From Anaerolineales bacterium (GTDB lineage Bacteria > Chloroflexota > Anaerolineae > Anaerolineales > UBA4823), in NCBI GenBank assembly GCA_016932955.1, contig JAFGBV010000229.1:1-8974 (forward strand): a stretch of DNA of 8,974 nt. Reading direction: 5' to 3'. The notes under the pieces are model-generated. The model made no database searches, had not been told where the DNA came from, and saw only the letters and a list, made by a program, of their open reading frames with translations. A program made the translations under genes and the position numbers. Shown piece by piece: positions 1-5,604 of the stretch. Positions within the stretch are counted from its first letter, which is position 1. Every line of letters begins with the position of its first letter.

Positions 1-51
1 GATGGGCCTGGGTACCTGGCTGGCGTTGTGAGGTCAGATATAGTTTATTAC

Positions 52-1116
52 ATGGCTCGACCCAAAGTAAATCGCTGGTACCTTTGCGCCCTGCTCTGTG
101 CTGCCGGGGCGTGGCTCCTGGCGGCTTGCGGCGGTTCCTTCCCCACCGCTGTGGAGACCGATGCCGGCGTGACACTGCCGCCCCCCTCGCTCATCCCCCC
201 CTATCCAAGCGCCACCTTGTCTCCCCTCCCCCCCAGCGATACCGCTCTGCCCGCACCGACTGCCACACTCCTGCCTACAGAAACCCCTCTCCCACCTACC
301 AGCACCCCGCAGCCCAGCCCCACCGCATTGCCCACCATTGGCGCCGGGTCGGTGATGCTGGCGCCCGGCGACCTGCGCCCAATGGCCTACGTGCCAGCCG
401 GTTCCTTTTGGATGGGCGCCGCGGATGCTGATGCCAATGCCGACCCGGACGAGCGCCCGCGCCACCAGGTAGAGCTGGGTGCTTATTGGATCGATCTGTA
501 TGAGGTAACCCACATTGATTATTGGAAATGCGTGCAAGCGGGAGCCTGTGAAGCGCCTGCCGAAGTAGATATGAATGGGCGCAGCTATGCTTTTGCCGCC
601 GAGATCGAAAACGCCGCCGTGATCAATGTCACCTGGTATGACGCCCGCGATTACTGCACCTGGGCCGGTAAACGCCTGCCAAGCGAAGCCGAGTGGGAGC
701 GGGCAGCCCGCGGGGATGACGACCGCATCTTTCCTTGGGGGGATGAAACAGATGACATTCACCTGGCCTGGTCTTGCTCGCGTGGCTGCATCTATGATCC
801 CGATTTCCCTGAGGTGTATGATGATTTCTCGCGCCCGGCTACGGTTGGCAGCTTCCCAGATGGCGTCAGCCCTTACGGGCTGTTCGATATGGCGGGCAAT
901 GTCTGGGAATGGGTGCAGGATTGGTATGCAGCCGAGGCGTATGATCAGCCAGGTCAGGTCAACCCCACTGGCCCGGTCGAGGGCGACTACCGCGTGGTGC
1001 GTGGCGGCAGCTGGCTTTCGCCTGTCACCGATCTGCGCTCCTCCTATCGCCAGGCGCGCGGCCCCACAACAGCCTGGATCGACGTGGGGTTCCGCTGCGC
1101 AATCTCAGATGAATGA
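52..1116 (+). CDS. Lipoprotein with FGE-sulfatase (SUMF1-like) domain, probably non-catalytic
   Basis: Predicted exported, lipid-anchored protein of 354 aa. A hydrophobic signal segment (residues ~9-25) ends in the lipobox LAAC, with Cys26 as the lipidation site. Residues ~30-105 are a low-complexity Pro/Thr/Ser linker. From ~110 to 352 lies a full formylglycine-generating-enzyme-like domain: VPAGSFWMG (114-122), AGKRLPSEAEWERAARG (205-221), DMAGNVWEWVQDWY (279-292), RGGSW (317-321) and GFRCA (346-350). The active-site cysteines that true FGE carries just after RGGS are absent (RGGSWLSPVTDLRSSYRQ), so sulfatase activation is unlikely. In bacteria this fold is also used for binding or other chemistry. 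The ATG at 52 was chosen over the in-frame GTG at 28 because the signal peptide then starts normally (MARPKVNRWY). No clear Shine-Dalgarno precedes it. It converges on the glycosidase gene, with 33 nt between them. Family call is firm; function unknown. Confidence 0.9.
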   Translation: MARPKVNRWYLCALLCAAGAWLLAACGGSFPTAVETDAGVTLPPPSLIPPYPSATLSPLPPSDTALPAPTATLLPTETPLPPTSTPQPSPTALPTIGAGSVMLAPGDLRPMAYVPAGSFWMGAADADANADPDERPRHQVELGAYWIDLYEVTHIDYWKCVQAGACEAPAEVDMNGRSYAFAAEIENAAVINVTWYDARDYCTWAGKRLPSEAEWERAARGDDDRIFPWGDETDDIHLAWSCSRGCIYDPDFPEVYDDFSRPATVGSFPDGVSPYGLFDMAGNVWEWVQDWYAAEAYDQPGQVNPTGPVEGDYRVVRGGSWLSPVTDLRSSYRQARGPTTAWIDVGFRCAISDE

Positions 1117-1149
1117 TGCAACAGTGGCTGCTATAGAGTTGTCTCCCCC

Positions 1150-2478
1150 TTACCCCGAACTCTCGTAAAGCACATACAGTGTGGCTGACTGCGCCGGCAG
1201 AGTAAGCATGCCATCTGCCGGGAATGCTTGCATGCCCAGGTTCTCGGCATGATGGGTAGCATCCAGCAGCCAGACCTCAGCTTGCGAGAGCGTCACCCCC
1301 GCCACCTGGAGCGGGATGCGCTGCTCCACATCAGACAGGTTGATGATCATCAGCGTCAAGGCGCCATCCTGCCGCCGGGCAGCAAAGATATCTACATCCG
1401 CCACACCAGATGCAGCGAAAACCTGCTCGCTGCCAAAGTTCTTGTACAAGGGGAAAACATAGTAGGTCGGGCGGATGGTATTCCCATTGAACAGCCCCAG
1501 CCCGGTGCTGCGCTGCGAGATCACCCACTGGTTGACCATGGTCACATTGGCGTTCATCATCTGCCCGAGGATATCCGCATACCAGATAGCATTATAAAAG
1601 GAATCGGGCGATGTTTCCTTGAGCATCGCGCTGCTCGGGTCAGAGTTGACCTCCGTATAGGCAATCGGCAGCTCGCGGCCAAGGATCTCGATGGTCAAAC
1701 TGCGCAGGTATTCCACTTCGCTGATCCACTGGCGCGTGTTGGAACGCAAATCTTGGATCGTGACCGGGTTATTCGGTGAATACATAGGGTAACGATGCAC
1801 CGCCACAATGTCCAGCAGGTCGCCATTGGCTTTGAGGAACTCTGTCATCCAGTCGCGCCCGGCGGAATCTTTGGGCGTCGAATCAATCCCGGCTGCCCAT
1901 TGGCTCAGATCCGGGCCAATCAATTGGATCGTCGGGTCCACCGCCTTCATCGCCTCCGCAATCGGGCGCCAGTCTCCGTTTAAACTCTCGGTATTATAGT
2001 CATAGTCTGCCCGGCCTTGCTGGGTGTAGAGGTTTGGCTCATTGCCAATGCTCCAGTACACCACCCCATACTTCTTCTCAATGTTGGTGTAGCGCACCAG
2101 TTCGGCAGCGGTTTCCGCCGTGCCCCCCAGCAGGCGCACGCTGATGTGCGGCGTGGCGCCCACCTGCTTGCAGAAATCCATGAACTGGTCCACCTGGAAA
2201 GCCTTGACATCCACCGTATCGCCCCAGGCGCCGCCTGGAAAACGCAAGATGGTAAATCCGGCCTGCTCGGCCAGCGGCATCATCTCCAGCGTAACGGCGT
2301 GCATCGGGCCGTAATTGGTGCCATACAGGTAAGGGTTGATCGAGCCGAGGGAGAAGGCCGGATCGACGCTCAGCACGTTCGGCGTGACCGTGGGCGAGGG
2401 CGCTGGCGTAACGGTAACAGGTGAGCATGCAGCCAGCAATATCGCAACCAAGAGGCTGATCAGAGTAATGCGTTTCAT
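1150..2478 (-). CDS. Lipoprotein glycoside hydrolase, clan GH-A-like (GH51/GH39/GH44-related)
   Basis: Predicted surface lipoprotein glycosidase of 442 aa. The signal peptide MKRITLISLLVAILLAAC gives Cys18 as the lipid anchor, followed by a short TPAPSPTVTP linker. A TIM-barrel-like catalytic region spans ~40-345, beginning NPYLYGTNY and FTILRFPGGAW (75-85), the latter resembling the LRFPGG motif of GH51 arabinofuranosidases. The likely acid/base is Glu147 in SIGNEPN and the likely nucleophile Glu276 in AYTEVN; His228 in VAVHRYP fits the conserved pre-catalytic strand of clan GH-A. Residues ~350-440 look like a beta-sandwich cap (DGALTLMIINLSD, ending SATLYVLYE) as in GH51/GH39. The exact family and substrate cannot be set by eye; a retaining beta-glycosidase or arabinofuranosidase acting on plant or microbial polysaccharide is likely. 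The start is supported by AGGAG nine bases upstream (2488-2492). It is the last gene of the minus-strand run, 43 nt after the GH130 gene. Confidence 0.8.
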   Translation of the reverse strand: MKRITLISLLVAILLAACSPVTVTPAPSPTVTPNVLSVDPAFSLGSINPYLYGTNYGPMHAVTLEMMPLAEQAGFTILRFPGGAWGDTVDVKAFQVDQFMDFCKQVGATPHISVRLLGGTAETAAELVRYTNIEKKYGVVYWSIGNEPNLYTQQGRADYDYNTESLNGDWRPIAEAMKAVDPTIQLIGPDLSQWAAGIDSTPKDSAGRDWMTEFLKANGDLLDIVAVHRYPMYSPNNPVTIQDLRSNTRQWISEVEYLRSLTIEILGRELPIAYTEVNSDPSSAMLKETSPDSFYNAIWYADILGQMMNANVTMVNQWVISQRSTGLGLFNGNTIRPTYYVFPLYKNFGSEQVFAASGVADVDIFAARRQDGALTLMIINLSDVEQRIPLQVAGVTLSQAEVWLLDATHHAENLGMQAFPADGMLTLPAQSATLYVLYESSG

Positions 2479-2521
2479 GGTAGCAAACTCCTAATTTGAT
2501 GAACGATTTGGACAGGTCAGC

Positions 2522-3445
2522 TCAACGTTCCAGCGCGGCTTCGAGGAGCAAGTCAATGGTCGTATCGGCTACACACTGGTAGCGGTCAGAAGCGCCATAA
2601 TAAACCTTCACCCGCCCATCCGGTTCAACCACCTGCGAGGAGGCAAAGACGGTGGTGGGAATATGCCCAGAGAGCTCATAATCCACTTCAGGGCTGAGGA
2701 TCGGCTCGTTGCCAAAGCGGATCAGCTTCCAGGGTTCGTTCAGGTCGGTGAGCATAATCCCCGCGTGATAGACGAGGTGATGGCGCCCCAGCACCTGCAC
2801 GCCGTGGAAAATGCTCAGCCAGCCTTTCTCCGTCCTCATCGGCGTTCCGCAGGGGCCGATCTTGCCCCACGCCCAGGGCACCTCGCGGTATGCCAACACC
2901 AGTTTCTGCTGGCCCCAGAAGCGCAGGTCTGGTGACTGGGTGAGCCAGATATCCCCGGTTTCGTTGGGGCGCTCGAATGCCAGGTACAGGCCGTTGGCCT
3001 TCTCCGGGAAAAGCACCGTATTGCGGAAACCGCTGCCAGTGATAAAGCCCTCCCATTTAAAATTCTTGAAATCGGGTGTGCTCATCAATCCCATGCGCAC
3101 ATCCATGCCGTGGACGCAGAAAGTGATGTAAAAGGTATCACCAATCCGCGTCACGCGCGGGTCGTACTGGTTGTGGCCAAACTGCTTGTATTCGGGATCG
3201 TCTTCGGGCAGAGGGATCATATCGCCGATTCGCCAGGCGTAGCCATCGTCGCTGTGTGCCAGCCAGAAGGTATCGATCAGGTTGTAACCCTCGGCGCGCA
3301 GCACCATCACGTAGCCATCGCCAAAACGTACCGCCGAGGAGTTGTACACGCCGCGGCAGTTGAAAGGCATCATCTCGCCGGTGATGATTGGATTGCCAGG
3401 ATAGCGGGTGAGAATGGTTTTCTTGCTGTGAGTAATGGATGTCAT
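2522..3445 (-). CDS. GH130 family glycoside phosphorylase (beta-mannoside phosphorylase-like)
   Basis: Cytoplasmic protein of 307 aa with no signal peptide, of the five-bladed propeller GH130 family. Most characterised members phosphorolyse beta-mannosides to mannose 1-phosphate. Visible family motifs: TRYPGNPII (13-21), SAVRFGDGYVMVLRAEGY (37-54), YDPRVTRIGDTFYITF (94-109) with candidate catalytic Asp95, RNTVLFPEK (141-149), KIGPCGTPMRTEKGWL (195-210), SIFHGV (211-216), PILSPEVDYE (248-257) and VYYGASD (281-287). Lys195 and Asp287 fall where phosphate is contacted in known phosphorylases, to my recollection, which favours phosphorylase over hydrolase. The reading frame is open 50 codons further upstream, but that extension overlaps deoC and is not family-like. 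The ATG at 3445 has AAAGGA eight bases upstream. It lies 31 nt after deoC. Mannoside specificity is inferred from the family only. Confidence 0.88.
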   Translation of the reverse strand: MTSITHSKKTILTRYPGNPIITGEMMPFNCRGVYNSSAVRFGDGYVMVLRAEGYNLIDTFWLAHSDDGYAWRIGDMIPLPEDDPEYKQFGHNQYDPRVTRIGDTFYITFCVHGMDVRMGLMSTPDFKNFKWEGFITGSGFRNTVLFPEKANGLYLAFERPNETGDIWLTQSPDLRFWGQQKLVLAYREVPWAWGKIGPCGTPMRTEKGWLSIFHGVQVLGRHHLVYHAGIMLTDLNEPWKLIRFGNEPILSPEVDYELSGHIPTTVFASSQVVEPDGRVKVYYGASDRYQCVADTTIDLLLEAALER

Positions 3446-3476
3446 GGGATGTTTCCTTTGCGAGAATGATCGGTTT

Positions 3477-4199
3477 TTACGAAATGCCGAATCGTCGTTT
3501 TGCTTCCTCAAGCATGGCCTCGGTGGCAGTCGCGCCGCAACGGGTGACGCCCAACTGGCGCACTTTGAGCAATCCGTCGAGGCTGCGCACGCCACCCGCC
3601 GCCTTCACCTGCACCTCAGGCGCACTGTGGGCGCGCATCAGGGTCAGCACATGCTCGGTGGCACCCTGGTAATTATAGTCGCCGCCCGGCTGTTTCACAA
3701 ACCCGTAACCGGTGGATGTCTTGACGAAAGCCACCTTGAGCGCCGAGCAGAGCTGGCAGAGCATGATGATGTGCTCATCTTGCAGGTAATCGGTCTCGAA
3801 GATCACCTTGAGTATGGCGCCATTGCGCAGGCAGGCCTGGTTGACGGCGTCAATATCGAGGCGGATGTAATCCCAATCCCCGCCCAAGGCTTTGCCGATG
3901 TTGATGACCATATCGATCTCGCTTGCCCCGTCGCGGATAGCCTGTTCGGTTTCGGCAACTTTTATCGCAGTGGTGCTGTTGCCGTGCGGAAAGCCGATCA
4001 CCGAGCAAACCGCCACATCCGAGCCATCCAGGGCATCTTTGCACATCCTCACCGCGTATGGCTTAACGCAGACCGTTGCCACATCATAACGCCGTGCGAC
4101 CTCGCAGCCTTTGAGCATTTCCGCATCCGTCATCGTCGGGTGCAGCAGGGAGTGGTCGATCATCTTAGCAAGCGATTTCAGGGAAAGGGGGGTTTTCAT
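3477..4199 (-). CDS. deoC: Deoxyribose-phosphate aldolase
   Basis: Class I aldolase, 240 aa, cleaving 2-deoxy-D-ribose 5-phosphate to acetaldehyde and glyceraldehyde 3-phosphate in deoxynucleoside catabolism. The DeoC barrel is complete: MIDHSLLHP (13-21), ATVCVKPYAV (41-50), VAVCSVIGFPHG (62-73), EIDMVINIG (94-102) with Asp96, KVIFETDYL (131-139), the Schiff-base Lys160 in AFVKTSTGYG, and the proton-relay Lys199 in VQVKAAGGVR. Asp96/Lys160/Lys199 match the E. coli Asp102/Lys167/Lys201 set. The frame also opens with a GTG at 4217, but that has no Shine-Dalgarno; the ATG at 4199 has a weak GAAGG eleven bases upstream and gives the normal family N-terminus. It sits 51 nt after the condensation-domain gene and 31 nt before GH130. 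Its partner pathway is ambiguous: nucleoside salvage or the neighbouring sugar genes. Confidence 0.97.
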   Translation of the reverse strand: MKTPLSLKSLAKMIDHSLLHPTMTDAEMLKGCEVARRYDVATVCVKPYAVRMCKDALDGSDVAVCSVIGFPHGNSTTAIKVAETEQAIRDGASEIDMVINIGKALGGDWDYIRLDIDAVNQACLRNGAILKVIFETDYLQDEHIIMLCQLCSALKVAFVKTSTGYGFVKQPGGDYNYQGATEHVLTLMRAHSAPEVQVKAAGGVRSLDGLLKVRQLGVTRCGATATEAMLEEAKRRFGIS

Positions 4200-4210
4200 A
4201 TATACATATA

Positions 4211-4229
4211 CCTTCACTGACGTGGAAGG
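4211..4229 (-). promoter_or_regulatory. Inverted repeat covering the deoC ribosome-binding site
   Basis: CCTTCAC (4211-4217), a TGAC loop, then GTGGAAGG (4222-4229) form a seven-base-pair stem with one bulged base. On the minus strand the 3' arm contains GAAGG, the only Shine-Dalgarno-like sequence of deoC. The repeat fills a third of the gap between the condensation-domain gene and deoC. No T-run follows, so it is not a typical terminator; it could hide the deoC ribosome-binding site or be chance. Confidence 0.3.
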
Positions 4230-4250
4230 GCGGCATCGATCCTGATTGTT

Positions 4251-5582
4251 CTACCACCCTACCACTTGAGCAAGGATATCTACCGCTTTATCAGCCATTT
4301 TTTCGGCATCTTCCGGATTGAGCAAAAAATCCCGATACGTGAGCGTCATCGTCAGGTGGTCACAGGCGGTAGAAATACCAACTGTCATTTCTCGCTCGGA
4401 AGTATTTACGATGGGGCCGTAGACGGATTCTAGTTTCAGAGTGCTATTTTGCGCAGGCAGGGACAACCGTCCCAGGTTGCTGATTGAAAAATCGTAATTA
4501 ACCGGTTGTGTGGCAAATGTGGGAACTGCCCGGCTTATGGCTGTTAGAGATGAATCCATCAGGCCAAGCATGGTGAGGGCCCACTGATATACTCGCCCGG
4601 TTTGGATATTATGATTGAGGCGGGCCTTGATCTGGCGTGCAATGGTCCAGAAATCCTGGCTTGGTGGGCAGTCAACAGCAATGACAGCATTCGACATAAA
4701 CATTCCAAAAACGTTTTCCGCATCCAGCAGCCCACGTAGGTTTACCGGGCTTGAAATGATCCGCTTCCAGTTCCTGATGTTCGGTTTGATTTCCAACCGG
4801 GCGCGTAACCAAGCGGCACTAATGGCTGCGTGGATTGATGTCCCTTTCTCCCGGCAAAGATCGGCAAGCCGAGTAGTCTGTGTTTTTGTCAGGCAGCGGC
4901 TGACCAAGGCCATGTGTTGCCAGGGGAGGCGACCTTCAATCAGGCGATCCGCGGGTGGGAAGAGCAGCCTAAAGGGCGGAAAATGTTGCATCAGCCATAG
5001 CCCGCTTTTCATTCCCAAGATCTGAGCCTTTAACGACAGAGAACGCTTGGCTGTTTCCGGAATCAGGCTGAGCAGATCGGGCGGCGGGGGTATGACCGGT
5101 AGATTGACAGACGAGTCCTTCAACAGGCAGAGCAAATCGCGGAGGAAATACACGGCAGACATGCCGTCAGCAATCCCATGATGGAAGGTGAGTACCAGAT
5201 CGGCGCAGGGAGTGGATGCGCTTGGACTGAGATTGGCGCGCCGTTTCAGCAGGACAGCGCGGATCATTGGACCCTTTAGCAGATCAAAGTTCGTCCCCAG
5301 TTCTTGAGCCGCTACTTGCTGCCAACTTTCCTCGTGCGCCTGTGCAGTTACCCGAAGTGGGAAATCTGGTACGCCATCCGATGTATAACAAGGCTTTCCA
5401 TCCTCATCATTTTGCAGGCGCATCGCTGCCATCGGGTAGCGTTCGCGCAGGTAGTTCAATCCAATACGCAGGGAGGCTTCGTCTGGCTCTCCGACAAAAC
5501 GGGCGACTATCGCGTGGTTGATCGGAACGGGCGGTTCGCTCAGGCAAAAGGCTTTTTCAAAACCAGACAATGTTCGTTGCAT
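4251..5582 (-). CDS. Stand-alone condensation-domain (PapA/WS-DGAT-like) acyltransferase
   Basis: Protein of 443 aa in the CoA-dependent acyltransferase/NRPS condensation superfamily, without adenylation, carrier or thioesterase domains. The N-terminus TLSGFEKAFCL (4-14) resembles the start of PapA-type and related transferases. The catalytic HHxxxDG motif is intact as HHGIADG (134-140; His135 the expected base). The second half has SSPVNLRGLL (277-286), NVFGMFMSNAV (290-300), and NYDFSISNLGRL (362-373) where the DFGWG-like region is expected, then a conserved-looking tail to 443. Such enzymes esterify or amidate hydroxyls or amines with acyl-CoA or acyl-carrier donors. Donor and acceptor cannot be read here. 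The frame is open upstream through the end of nrdJ. I chose the ATG at 5582, 22 nt after the nrdJ stop, from homology, although the only SD-like AGGA is 20 nt away; the ATG at 5630, overlapping nrdJ, is the alternative. GC is lower than in its neighbours. Confidence 0.85.
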   Translation of the reverse strand: MQRTLSGFEKAFCLSEPPVPINHAIVARFVGEPDEASLRIGLNYLRERYPMAAMRLQNDEDGKPCYTSDGVPDFPLRVTAQAHEESWQQVAAQELGTNFDLLKGPMIRAVLLKRRANLSPSASTPCADLVLTFHHGIADGMSAVYFLRDLLCLLKDSSVNLPVIPPPPDLLSLIPETAKRSLSLKAQILGMKSGLWLMQHFPPFRLLFPPADRLIEGRLPWQHMALVSRCLTKTQTTRLADLCREKGTSIHAAISAAWLRARLEIKPNIRNWKRIISSPVNLRGLLDAENVFGMFMSNAVIAVDCPPSQDFWTIARQIKARLNHNIQTGRVYQWALTMLGLMDSSLTAISRAVPTFATQPVNYDFSISNLGRLSLPAQNSTLKLESVYGPIVNTSEREMTVGISTACDHLTMTLTYRDFLLNPEDAEKMADKAVDILAQVVGW

Positions 5583-5604
5583 AGATGGATGATAAACAAC
5601 GATC

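Noticed and set aside
1..31. A short open frame from position 2 reading MGLGTWLAL then stop at 29-31, possibly the tail of an upstream gene.
   Set aside because: Ten codons are not enough to identify a protein, and the other plus-strand frames are also open at the window edge.
34..762. Long minus-strand open frame of 242 codons opposite the FGE-domain gene.
   Set aside because: It is antisense to a clearly recognised domain, has a low-complexity Gly/Ala/Arg-rich composition and shows no family motif.
1117..1149. Bidirectional terminator between the convergent FGE-domain and glycosidase genes.
   Set aside because: Only a five-base inverted repeat (GAGTT/AACTC) with a long loop and no T-run is present.
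3446..3595. N-terminal extension of the GH130 gene by 50 codons.
   Set aside because: It overlaps deoC, is unlike GH130 N-termini, and a well-spaced ribosome-binding site precedes the internal ATG at 3445.
3435..4220. Plus-strand open frame of 261 codons covering deoC.
   Set aside because: The opposite strand encodes a complete DeoC with all catalytic residues; this frame is its mirror, rich in His/Arg/Ala, with no recognisable domain.
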